From Phycisphaerae bacterium (GTDB lineage: Bacteria > Planctomycetota > Phycisphaerae > JAJVII01), in the NCBI GenBank assembly GCA_022072085.1, contig JAJVII010000049.1:36079-100078 (forward strand): DNA of 64,000 nucleotides, in the 5' to 3' direction. The translations under genes were made by a program, and so were the position numbers. Under the pieces are notes generated by a model. The model was not told the origin of the DNA. It made no database searches and saw nothing but the letters and a program-made list of their open reading frames with translations. Shown piece after piece: positions 8,114 through 15,704 of the stretch. Position 1 is the first letter of the stretch. Each line of letters begins with the position of its first letter.

Positions 8114-8736
8114 TGCTCCACGATATCACCGCGGCCGTCGGGGCCAGCAAGAAGCACCGCCGTCGCGGCCGGGGAACCGGCAGCGGGCGCGGCAAGACCA
8201 GCGGGCGCGGCCACAAGGGCCAGCTCGCCCGGGCCGGCTCGCGGCAGCATGCTCTGAAAGAGGGCGGCTCGATCCCGATGTACCGCCGCCTGCCCATTCG
8301 CGGCTTCTCCAACTTCGGCTTCACCACCGAATACCAGGTGGTCAACGTCGCGGACCTGGAGCGGCACTGCGAGGACGGCGCCGAGGTCACCGTGGCGGCG
8401 CTGGCCCAGGTGGGCCTGGTCCGCTCGGCCCAGGCGAAGCTCAAGGTCCTCGGCGACGGCAAGCTGAGCAAGAAGCTGACGGTGACGGCCGATCGGCTGA
8501 GCGCGTCGGCCAAGCAGAAGATCGTCGACGCGGGCGGGACGGTGACCGAGCTGTCCCCGGCGCCCAAGCCGCGCGTCAAGGTTCAGCCGCCGGCCCCCGC
8601 AGCCCCCGCTGAGCCAGCCAAGGGGAAGAAGGAAAAGGGCAAGGACAGGGGCGGCGAGTCGGCTGAGGGCGAGAAGCCCAAGAAGCAGCCCAAGCCCAAG
8701 AAGAAGGACGAGGGCGAAACCGAAACCGCGAACTGA
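8110..8736 (+). CDS. rplO: 50S ribosomal protein L15 with charged C-terminal extension
   Basis: L15 is a late-assembly protein of the large subunit. The glycine- and arginine-rich start (KKHRRRGRGTGSGRGKTSGRG) is characteristic, as is IPMYRRLPIRGFSNFGF. The core ends near residue 155. The remaining 50 or so residues are a Pro, Ala, Lys and Glu-rich low-complexity tail absent from most L15 proteins, taking the length to 208 rather than about 150. Its ATG overlaps the TGA of rpsE (ATGA), so the two are probably translationally coupled. The tail's role is unknown. Confidence 0.94.
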   Translation: MMLHDITAAVGASKKHRRRGRGTGSGRGKTSGRGHKGQLARAGSRQHALKEGGSIPMYRRLPIRGFSNFGFTTEYQVVNVADLERHCEDGAEVTVAALAQVGLVRSAQAKLKVLGDGKLSKKLTVTADRLSASAKQKIVDAGGTVTELSPAPKPRVKVQPPAPAAPAEPAKGKKEKGKDRGGESAEGEKPKKQPKPKKKDEGETETAN

Positions 8737-8754
8737 GAACGGCGTAACCGAGCC

Positions 8755-10110
8755 ATGTTCAAATCGTTTCTGAACATCTTCAGGATCCCGGAACTTCGCA
8801 ACAAGTTCCTCTTCACGCTGGCGATGCTGTGCATCTACCGGGTGGGCTTCCACATTCCCATCCCGGGGATCAACCAGATCGAGCTGCAGAAGCAGTTCGC
8901 CAACATCGTCGGCGACGAGAAGAACCCCGCGGGTCGGCTGATCGAGTATGTCGGTCTGTTCACCGGCGGCAACCTCCGCCAGGCGTCGCTGTTCGGGCTG
9001 GGCATCATGCCCTACATTTCGGCGGCCATCATCTTCCAGCTCCTGGGCACGGTGGTGCCCTCGCTGGAGAAGTTGCAGAAGGAAGGCGAGACCGGACGCC
9101 AGAAGATCAACGAGTACACCCGCTACCTGACCGTCGGGCTCTGCGTGCTCCAGGCGATCTTCTACGTCAGCTACCTCAGTCGATCGCCGGACCTGGTCTA
9201 TCCCGAGTACAAGGGCCAATTCTCCTTCTGGATGATGGGCATCCTGGGCATGACCACCGGCACCATCTTCATGATGTGGCTGGGCGAGCAGGTCGACCAG
9301 TACGGGCTGGGCAACGGCATCAGCCTGATCATCATGGCCGGCATCGTCGCCCGCCTGCCGCAGGCGGTGGCCGAGTCGGTCCGCCGGTTCAACGCCAACC
9401 AGATGGGCTGGGACAGCATCCTGATGCTGGTCGTCAGCTTCATCTTCGTCGTCGCCGGGTCGATCCTCATCACCCAGGGCCAGCGGCGGATTCCGATCCA
9501 GCAGGCCAAGCGGATGCGCGGCCGGCGGGTCTACGGCGGACAGCGACAGTACCTGCCCCTGCGGGTCAACCACGGCGGCGTGATGCCCATCATCTTCGCC
9601 AGCTCGCTGATGCTGCTGCCGACCTTCCTGTTCAGCCAGCTGAGCAAGTGGTTCAACTACGAGTTCACGCGCGGACTGGCCGAGGCCTTCACCGCGGGCA
9701 ACTACATCTACGAACTGACCTACGTCGTGATGATCTTCTTCTTCGCCTACTTCTGGACGACGGTGCAGTTCCAGCCGAAGGAGATGGCCAACCAGCTTCG
9801 CGACTACGGCAGCTTCATCCCCGGGCTTCGTCCCGGTCGCCGGACGGCTGAGTATCTCGAGCAGGTCATGGGTCGGATCACCTACGTGGGCGCCGCGTTC
9901 CTTTCGGTGATCGCGGTGATCCCGTCGCTGGCGGCGAATCTCATGGGTGTGCCGTTCAGCGTGTCGGCGTTCCTGGGCGGCACGGGTCTGCTGATCATGG
10001 TGTCGGTGGCGCTGGACTTGATCCAACGGATCGAGGCCAACCTGGTCATGCGCAACTACAGCGGGTTCCTCGGCGAGAAGGGCGCGAAGATCAAGGGCGC
10101 GTACGTGTAA
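8755..10110 (+). CDS. secY: Protein translocase subunit SecY
   Basis: SecY is the ten-helix channel of the general secretion translocon in the inner membrane, acting with SecE and SecA. The 451-residue product has the family length and features: FLFTLAMLCIYRVGFHIPIP for helix 1, the plug region, LGIMPYISAAIIFQLL, GQRRIPIQQAKR on a cytosolic loop, and LRPGRRTAEYLE before helix 9. It sits between rplO and adk, as in many spc operons. Confidence 0.97.
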   Translation: MFKSFLNIFRIPELRNKFLFTLAMLCIYRVGFHIPIPGINQIELQKQFANIVGDEKNPAGRLIEYVGLFTGGNLRQASLFGLGIMPYISAAIIFQLLGTVVPSLEKLQKEGETGRQKINEYTRYLTVGLCVLQAIFYVSYLSRSPDLVYPEYKGQFSFWMMGILGMTTGTIFMMWLGEQVDQYGLGNGISLIIMAGIVARLPQAVAESVRRFNANQMGWDSILMLVVSFIFVVAGSILITQGQRRIPIQQAKRMRGRRVYGGQRQYLPLRVNHGGVMPIIFASSLMLLPTFLFSQLSKWFNYEFTRGLAEAFTAGNYIYELTYVVMIFFFAYFWTTVQFQPKEMANQLRDYGSFIPGLRPGRRTAEYLEQVMGRITYVGAAFLSVIAVIPSLAANLMGVPFSVSAFLGGTGLLIMVSVALDLIQRIEANLVMRNYSGFLGEKGAKIKGAYV

Positions 10111-10122
10111 GGGAGCAGGTCG

Positions 10123-10800
10123 ATGCGGCTGGTTTTGCTGGGTCCGCCCGGCGCCGGAAAGGGCACTCAGGCCCAGGTGCTGTGCAAGGACAAGGGCTGG
10201 GCACACCTGTCCAGCGGCGACATCCTGCGGGGCGAAGTGAAGGCCGGGACCGAACTGGGAGCCAAGGCCAAGGCGTTCATGGACGCCGGCCAGCTCGTGC
10301 CAGACGACCTGGTCGTCAACATGATGGTCAGCCGGATCGCCCGGCCCGATTGCGCCGGCGGGTTCGTGCTGGACGGTTTTCCGCGGACGGCGGTGCAGGC
10401 CGAGGCGCTGGACAAGGCGCTGGCCCGCAGCGGCCGACCGCTGGACGGGGTGGTTTCGCTGGAGGTCCGCGACGACGAGGTCGTGCGTCGCATCTCCGGC
10501 CGGCGCACCTGCCCGCAGTGCGGCGCGATCTATCACGTGCAGACGCTTCGGCCGAAGGTCGACGACGTCTGCGACCGGTGCGGACACCGCGGGCTGACCC
10601 AGCGGGCCGACGACCGGGAAGAAGTGGTCGGCCAGCGGCTGGTCGCTTACCGCAGGCAGACCGAACCGCTGATCGAGTATTACCGGCGAGCGGGCCTGCT
10701 GGAGCAGGTCAGCGCCGAGCAGCCGATCGACCAGGTCAGGGCCGAGCTGGATGAGGCGCTGGGGCGCCGCCAGGGAGCGGTTGGCGGGGCGTCGGCCTGA
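10123..10800 (+). CDS. adk: Adenylate kinase, zinc-binding LID type
   Basis: Adenylate kinase interconverts ATP plus AMP and two ADP in the cytoplasm. The P-loop GPPGAGKGTQ is at residues 7-16; DGFPRT marks the AMP-binding region. The LID domain carries CPQC and CDRC, the four-cysteine structural zinc site typical of Gram-positive and many other bacteria. Length 225 fits the long form. It follows secY by 12 bases in the operon and precedes map, a common order. Confidence 0.96.
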   Translation: MRLVLLGPPGAGKGTQAQVLCKDKGWAHLSSGDILRGEVKAGTELGAKAKAFMDAGQLVPDDLVVNMMVSRIARPDCAGGFVLDGFPRTAVQAEALDKALARSGRPLDGVVSLEVRDDEVVRRISGRRTCPQCGAIYHVQTLRPKVDDVCDRCGHRGLTQRADDREEVVGQRLVAYRRQTEPLIEYYRRAGLLEQVSAEQPIDQVRAELDEALGRRQGAVGGASA

Positions 10801-10815
10801 CGCGAGGAAGCTGCG

Positions 10816-11607
10816 TTGCAACCGAAGGCGATCCAGCTCAAGAGCGACCGCGAGATCGAGTTGATGCGGTCGGCCGGTCGCCTGGTCAACGCCGTGCTCG
10901 GTCGGATGCGTGAAATGGTTGCCCCGGGTGTGACGACCGGGGAACTGGATCGCGAAGCGGAGCGGATCATTGTCGAAGGCGGCGGCGAAGGGTTGTTCAA
11001 GAACTACCCGAACCACAAGCCCGGCGGTCCGCCCTTTCCCAGTGTCATCTGCGCCTCGGTGAACGAGGAAGTGGTGCACGGGATTCCCGGCCGGCGAAAG
11101 CTGGTCGAGGGTGACATCATCAGCATCGACTGCGGCGTCCGGCTGGCCGGGTATTGCGGCGACTCGGCGGTGACGCTGGGCGTCGGACAGGCGTCTGAGG
11201 ACGCGACGCGGCTGATGGAGGTCACCCGCCGCACGCTGGAGCTGGCGATCTCGATGCTGGCGCCCGGGCGGTTCTGGAGCGAGGTCGCCAAGGCGATGCA
11301 GGCGTGCGTCGAGGACGCCGGGTTTTCCGTGGTGACCGAGTATGTCGGCCACGGGATCGGCATGCGGATGCACGAGCCGCCCAAGGTTCCGAATTTCTGG
11401 AACCGGCACTGGGTGGGCGAGGATTTCGAGTTGCGCGAGGGCATGACGCTGGCGATCGAGCCGATGGTGAACCTCGGCCGAGCCGACGTGAAGAATGCCC
11501 GCGACGAGTGGACGATCCTGACGCGAGACGGGCGCCCGTCGGCGCATTTTGAGCATACGGTGGCGGTCCGGGCGACGGGTCCGGACGTGCTGACCGACGG
11601 ACACTAG
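10816..11607 (+). CDS. map: Methionine aminopeptidase type I
   Basis: This enzyme removes the initiator methionine from nascent proteins using two metal ions. Conserved blocks include FPSVICASVNEEVVHGIP, the metal ligands in IISIDCGV and GDSAVT, the histidine of VGHGIGMRMHE, and the glutamates in LAIEPMVN and DEWTILTRDG. Its 263 residues match type I enzymes. The start codon is TTG at 10816 with GAGGAAG upstream. It lies between adk and infA as in many operons of this type. Confidence 0.94.
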   Translation: MQPKAIQLKSDREIELMRSAGRLVNAVLGRMREMVAPGVTTGELDREAERIIVEGGGEGLFKNYPNHKPGGPPFPSVICASVNEEVVHGIPGRRKLVEGDIISIDCGVRLAGYCGDSAVTLGVGQASEDATRLMEVTRRTLELAISMLAPGRFWSEVAKAMQACVEDAGFSVVTEYVGHGIGMRMHEPPKVPNFWNRHWVGEDFELREGMTLAIEPMVNLGRADVKNARDEWTILTRDGRPSAHFEHTVAVRATGPDVLTDGH

Positions 11608-11643
11608 GCCGGGCCGGGTTGTGGCCCCGCGGAAGAGGTCCTA

Positions 11644-11859
11644 ATGCCCAAGCAGGACAGCATTCGGGTGGACGCCCAGGTAGTGGATTCGCTGCCGAAT
11701 GCGATGTTCAAGGTGAAACTGGAGAACGGCCACGAGGTGCTGGCCCACGTCAGCGGACGGATGCGAATGAATTTTATCCGCATCCTGCCCGGTGACACGG
11801 TGACGGTGGAGTTGTCGCCGTACGACCTGACGCGCGGCCGGATCGTGATGCGTAAGTAG
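11644..11859 (+). CDS. infA: Translation initiation factor IF-1
   Basis: IF-1 binds the A site of the 30S subunit during initiation. The 71-residue OB-fold protein shows [21 protein letters not shown] and the block [22 protein letters not shown] followed by TRGRI, which are nearly invariant. Length is exactly that of the family. GAGG precedes the ATG by 7 bases. Position between map and rpmJ is standard. Confidence 0.97.
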   Translation: MPKQDSIRVDAQVVDSLPNAMFKVKLENGHEVLAHVSGRMRMNFIRILPGDTVTVELSPYDLTRGRIVMRK

Positions 11860-11932
11860 CGCCGGGGCCGTTCCGGAGTCCGGTCGCCGCCCGCCCGTCG
11901 GTCGGCCGACCCCTGTTTGTCGGGAAGCGATC

Positions 11933-12046
11933 ATGAAAGTCAGAAGCAGCATCAAGCGGATCTGTGAGAACTGCAAGATCATTCGCCGTCGGGGCGTGGT
12001 GCGCGTCGTCTGCACCAATCCGCGACACAAGCAGCGGCAGGGCTAA
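11933..12046 (+). CDS. rpmJ: 50S ribosomal protein L36
   Basis: L36 is the smallest large-subunit protein and, in this form, binds zinc. The 37-codon frame reads [20 protein letters not shown] and ends NPRHKQRQG. It has the C-X2-C, C and H ligands (CENC, the Cys of VVCTN, and the His of PRHKQ). It lies between infA and rpsM, the conserved position. GGGAAG lies 7 bases before the ATG. Confidence 0.96.
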   Translation: MKVRSSIKRICENCKIIRRRGVVRVVCTNPRHKQRQG

Positions 12047-12074
12047 GAAGCGGGCCCGGCCCAAGAGGTGAGCT

Positions 12075-12452
12075 ATGCCACGTATCGCAGGCGTCGACAT
12101 CCCCAACGAGAAGCGCGTGGACATCGCGCTGACCTACATCTATGGCGTCGGGCGGTTCAGCGCCGCGCAAATCTGCAAGGAAGCCGGCATCGAGCCGTCG
12201 ACCCGCGCCAAGAACCTGACCGAGGACGAGGTCGGCCGCATCGCCGGCATCCTCGACCGGTCGTACCAGATCGAGGGTCAGTTGCGTCGCCGCATCGCCG
12301 CAGACATCGCCCGGCTGCGCGACATCAACTGCTATCGCGGGTTCCGCCACCGCCGCGGGCTTCCGGTTCGCGGCCAGCGCACCCGCACCAACGCCCGCAC
12401 CCGCAAGGGTCCGCGCAAGACCGTCGCCGGCAAGAAGGGCGTGACCAAGTAG
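12075..12452 (+). CDS. rpsM: 30S ribosomal protein S13
   Basis: S13 contacts the P-site tRNA and bridges to the large subunit. [32 protein letters not shown] and the C-terminal [18 protein letters not shown] are family signatures; 125 residues is typical, with a lysine-rich tail. An AGAGGTGAG site precedes the ATG. It starts the alpha-operon block rpsM-rpsK-rpsD-rpoA-rplQ. Confidence 0.97.
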   Translation: MPRIAGVDIPNEKRVDIALTYIYGVGRFSAAQICKEAGIEPSTRAKNLTEDEVGRIAGILDRSYQIEGQLRRRIAADIARLRDINCYRGFRHRRGLPVRGQRTRTNARTRKGPRKTVAGKKGVTK

Positions 12453-12499
12453 CGATCCGTCGGCCTCGGGCCGATCACTGAAACGAGGAACCAGCAGAC

Positions 12500-12877
12500 A
12501 TGGCCAAAGGCAAGCGGAAAGTCCGTCGCAGCGTCGCCAAGGGCATTGCCCACATCAAGGCGACCTTCAACAACACCATCATCACCGTCACCGATCCGGA
12601 CGGCGAGGTGGTGGCCTGGCGGTCGGCAGGCACCATGGGCTTCAAGGGCGCCCGCAAGAGCACGCCCTTCGCTGCCCAGCGGGCCGCCGAGGAAGTCGCC
12701 TCGCAGGCCAAGCGCATGGGCATGCTAGAACTGGAAGTCCGCGTCAAGGGACCGGGCAGCGGCCGCGAGAGCGCGATCACGGCCCTCCAGGCGGCCGGGC
12801 TGAAGATCACCAGCATCGAGGACGTCACCCCGCTGCCGCACAACGGGTGCCGTCCCCGCAAGAAGCGTCGCGTGTAA
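12500..12877 (+). CDS. rpsK: 30S ribosomal protein S11
   Basis: S11 is on the platform of the small subunit by the E site. [20 protein letters not shown], then [21 protein letters not shown] and the C-terminal [18 protein letters not shown] are diagnostic, and the length of 125 is usual. A GAGGAACCAG site lies upstream of the ATG. It is followed by a 92-base gap to rpsD in which I see no feature besides a ribosome site. Confidence 0.97.
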   Translation: MAKGKRKVRRSVAKGIAHIKATFNNTIITVTDPDGEVVAWRSAGTMGFKGARKSTPFAAQRAAEEVASQAKRMGMLELEVRVKGPGSGRESAITALQAAGLKITSIEDVTPLPHNGCRPRKKRRV

Positions 12878-12969
12878 AGAGGATCCAGCCGCGACCGTGA
12901 GGTCGCGGAGTCGGACAAGCCAAACGAATCGAGGCATAGACCCGATTATCGCGGAGGTCGCGGAGCTAG

Positions 12970-13602
12970 ATGGGTAGATACAACGGTCCAGTCTGTCGGT
13001 TGTGCCGCCGGGAAGGCATCAAGCTGATGCTCAAGGGCGCCCGCTGCGAGTCGGCCAAGTGCGCCATGGAACGCCAGTGGCGAAACAGCCCGCCCGGCAT
13101 GCACTCCTGGCGGCGCGGTCGTCAGAGCGAGTATGGCCTGCGCCTCCGCGAGGTGCAGAAGGTCAAGCGTTACTATGGCCTGTTCCACAGGCAGTTCATG
13201 CTGACCTTCCGCGACGCCGAGCGGATCCAGGGCAACACGGGCGAAATCTTCCTCCAGCTCCTGGAGCGGAGGCTGGACAACGTCGCCTACAAGATGGGTC
13301 TGGCGCCCAGCCGCAAGTCCGCCCGCATGATGATCAGCCACGGGCACCTGCTGGTGAACGGCCGCAAGGTCGACATTGCCAGCTACCAGGTGCGTTCGGG
13401 CGACACGCTGACGGTGAAGGACGCGGAGCGCAGCCGGGCGTACGTCAAGGCGGAGATGGAACTGGCCGGAGGGATCACGCCGCAGCCGTGGCTGAGCTTT
13501 GACCCGTCGCAGTTGACCGGCAAGGTGCTCGCGATGCCGACGCGCGACGACGTGCAGATCCCGGTCGAGGAGCAGTTGATCGTCGAGTTGTGCTCGAAGT
13601 GA
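12970..13602 (+). CDS. rpsD: 30S ribosomal protein S4, zinc-binding type
   Basis: S4 starts 30S assembly and in E. coli regulates the alpha operon. The N-terminal CRLCRREG with later CESAKC forms the four-cysteine zinc site of the C+ type. The S4 RNA-binding domain follows at about 95-160 with RRLDNVAYKMGLAPSRKSAR and the block HGHLLVNGRKVDIASYQV. It is 210 residues long. A GGAGGT and a GGAG lie before the ATG. It precedes rpoA after a 131-base spacer with a GGAGG at its end. Confidence 0.96.
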   Translation: MGRYNGPVCRLCRREGIKLMLKGARCESAKCAMERQWRNSPPGMHSWRRGRQSEYGLRLREVQKVKRYYGLFHRQFMLTFRDAERIQGNTGEIFLQLLERRLDNVAYKMGLAPSRKSARMMISHGHLLVNGRKVDIASYQVRSGDTLTVKDAERSRAYVKAEMELAGGITPQPWLSFDPSQLTGKVLAMPTRDDVQIPVEEQLIVELCSK

Positions 13603-13733
13603 GCAGCGGGTCCGGCCGGGCCGAGAGAGAGGGGCAGGCGGCCGGATGAATTCAGTCAGCAGGGCCTCGCCGGGCGAGGCAGAGGCGGTCCGCCGGGCTG
13701 CCGGAGCGATCCAAATTACGGAGGCCTAGAGCC

Positions 13734-14789
13734 ATGCGTATTCGATGGCGGGGATTGGAACTGCCGCCGCAGGTGGTCCTGGACAAAGAGGTATCCACCG
13801 ACACCTACGGCCGGTTCGAGATCGAGCCGTTTGAACGCGGATTCGGGACCACGGTCGGCAACAGCCTGCGCCGTATCCTCCTGAGCAGCCTGGAGGGCGC
13901 GTCGGTCTCCTGCATCAAGATTGCCGGCGCCGAGCATGAGTTCACCAGCCTCCCGGGCGTGCTCGAGGACGTTACCGAGATCGTCCTGAACATCAAGAGC
14001 CTGGTGATCAAGATGGAAGAGGATATGCCCCGCAAGTTGACCGTCAAGGTCGACAAGAAGGGCGAGGTCACCGGCGCCGACATCCAGACCGACGCCGCCG
14101 TGACCATCCTCAACCCCGACCAGCTCATCTGCACGCTGACCGAGAAGCGCAAGTTCGAGATGTGGCTGGAGGTCCGTTCCGGACGCGGCTACGTCACCGC
14201 CGCCGAGAACACGCGGCCGGACCAGGAAGTCGGCGCGATCCCGGTCGACTCGGTCTTTTCACCGGTCACGCGCGTCCGCTACACGACCGAGGACACCCGC
14301 GTCGGCCAGCGGACCAACTTCGACAAGCTCATCATGGAGATCTGGACCAACGGCACGATCGGCCCGGAAATGGCCCTGGTCGAGGCCGCCAAGATTCTCC
14401 GCAAGCACCTCAACCCCTTCGTCCAGTATTTCGAGCTGGGCACTCAGGTCGCCGTCAAGACCGGCGATCTGGACGCCAGCCAGGTCGACGAGGGACGCGA
14501 GGCCAAGCTCAACATGAGCATCCACGAACTCGACCTCTCGGCCCGGGCGACCAACTGCCTGGAGTCGGCGGACGTCAACACCGTCCGCGACCTGGTCGAC
14601 CTGACCGAACGCCAGCTCCTGGAGGTCCGCAGCTTCGGCAAGACCTCCCTGGACGAGGTGAAACGCAAGCTGGCCGACCTCGGCCTGGCCCTGACCCGCG
14701 AGGAACCGGGCGAGGGCGAGGAAGAGGAAGGCGAACTGACCGACGCCGAGCCGGCCGACGGCAACGGCGAGACCGCCGACGAGGAGTGA
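13734..14789 (+). CDS. rpoA: RNA polymerase subunit alpha
   Basis: Alpha dimerises to nucleate the RNA polymerase core, and its C-terminal domain reads UP elements and activators. The N-terminal domain shows FERGFGTTVGNSLRRILLSS, the dimer signature. The linker begins near residue 230. The C-terminal domain has LDLSARATNCLESADVNTV and SFGKTSLDEVKRKLADLGL. An acidic Glu-rich tail of about 30 residues extends beyond the usual end, giving 351 residues. It lies between rpsD and rplQ. Confidence 0.97.
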   Translation: MRIRWRGLELPPQVVLDKEVSTDTYGRFEIEPFERGFGTTVGNSLRRILLSSLEGASVSCIKIAGAEHEFTSLPGVLEDVTEIVLNIKSLVIKMEEDMPRKLTVKVDKKGEVTGADIQTDAAVTILNPDQLICTLTEKRKFEMWLEVRSGRGYVTAAENTRPDQEVGAIPVDSVFSPVTRVRYTTEDTRVGQRTNFDKLIMEIWTNGTIGPEMALVEAAKILRKHLNPFVQYFELGTQVAVKTGDLDASQVDEGREAKLNMSIHELDLSARATNCLESADVNTVRDLVDLTERQLLEVRSFGKTSLDEVKRKLADLGLALTREEPGEGEEEEGELTDAEPADGNGETADEE

Positions 14790-14896
14790 CCGGGACCATC
14801 GCCGCCGGGTTGTCCGGCGCGTGAATGTTGAACGACGGCAGGAGCGACGCCCGGTGGCCGGCCCTCGGCCCCCGGCGGACAGACAGGATTTCAGTC

Positions 14897-15544
14897 ATGC
14901 GACATCGCGACTATACCAAGAACCTGGCCCGCACGACGTCTCACATGATGTCCATGCGGCGGAATCTCGCCAGCTCGCTCTTGCAGCACGGCAAGATCAC
15001 CACCACCTTCCAGAAGGCCAAGGACGTGCAGCGGTTCGTCGAGCGGCTGATCACGCTGGCTCGCAAGAACACCCTGCACGCCCGCCGGCAGGTCCTCTCG
15101 CGCCTGCACGACCGCATCATGGTCGCCGGCCACGACCCCAAAGAGGATCCCAACGTCAAGCTGAACAGCCGCGAGCAGGTCGTCGGCGGACCGACGGTCG
15201 TGCAGAAGCTGTTCAACGAGATCGCCCCCTCCTACGCCGACCGCTCCGGCGGCTACACCCGGATCGTCCGGCTGGCCCGTCGGCGGATCGGCGACGGCGG
15301 ACAGCGCGTCGTCCTCCAACTCGTCGACCCCAAAGAGGCCCCGCGGACCAAGTCCACTGCCGTCACCACCCGCAAGCGCCGCGCCCGCGCCCGCTACGCG
15401 ATGGCTGACAAGGTGGCCAAGGCCTCGTCGCCCGCCCCGTCTGCCGACGCAACGCCCCCCCAGGCCGACGAACCGGCTGCCGAGCAGCAGCCCCAGGCCG
15501 ACGCCCCCGCGACCGACGGCCCGGCCGAGGAAAAGTCCGAATAA
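14897..15544 (+). CDS. rplQ: 50S ribosomal protein L17 with low-complexity tail
   Basis: L17 lies near the exit tunnel. MRHRDYTKNLARTTSHMMSM (a variant of the family start) and RVFLRASV-like helices encoded as FVERLITLARKNTLHARRQV identify it. The core with an inserted loop extends to about residue 165. The last 50 residues are Ala, Pro, Glu and Gln-rich, unlike the 116-130 residue bacterial norm; total 215. ATG 14897 follows GGATTTCAG; a longer in-frame reading to 14825 is not conserved. It is the last gene of the ribosomal operon, followed by a terminator. Confidence 0.93.
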   Translation: MRHRDYTKNLARTTSHMMSMRRNLASSLLQHGKITTTFQKAKDVQRFVERLITLARKNTLHARRQVLSRLHDRIMVAGHDPKEDPNVKLNSREQVVGGPTVVQKLFNEIAPSYADRSGGYTRIVRLARRRIGDGGQRVVLQLVDPKEAPRTKSTAVTTRKRRARARYAMADKVAKASSPAPSADATPPQADEPAAEQQPQADAPATDGPAEEKSE

Positions 15545-15568
15545 CTCTGCCGAGTTCCCTGATTTCCA

Positions 15569-15601
15569 CCCCCCCGGCCGCCTTGGCTGGGGGGTTCTTT
15601 G
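15569..15601 (+). terminator. Rho-independent terminator of the ribosomal operon
   Basis: A 10-bp GC-rich stem (15570-15579 with 15585-15594, one G-U pair) and a 5-base loop is followed by TTCTTTG. It begins 25 bases after the rplQ stop, as expected for the end of the S10-spc-alpha operon. Confidence 0.85.
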
Positions 15602-15623
15602 TACGCTTTGGCCCGCATGATTC

Positions 15624-15652
15624 TTGACCTGTTCGGCTGGAGCCGATAGACT
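15624..15652 (+). promoter_or_regulatory. Sigma70-type promoter for the glycosyltransferase
   Basis: TTGACC at 15624-15629 and TAGACT at 15647-15652 are separated by 17 bases. Transcription would begin near 15659, about 46 bases before the proposed GTG start at 15705. The -35 box coincides with the TTG that a longest-frame reading would use as a start, which argues against that start. Confidence 0.6.
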
Positions 15653-15704
15653 GGTTCCATTCAGCTCTGTGCGTCCGGGGTTCCTCTGCAAGGCGGTGTC
15701 TGGC

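Noticed and set aside
8005..11604. 1199-codon minus-strand open frame opposite rplO, secY, adk and map
   Set aside because: GC-rich antisense shadow of genuine genes; its composition is Arg/Ala/Gln/His-rich without any domain.
15624..15704. Longer start (TTG 15624) for the glycosyltransferase
   Set aside because: The TTG lies in the -35 box of a good promoter (TTGACC-N17-TAGACT), so it would not be transcribed; GTG 15705 has AAGG upstream and begins the first membrane helix.
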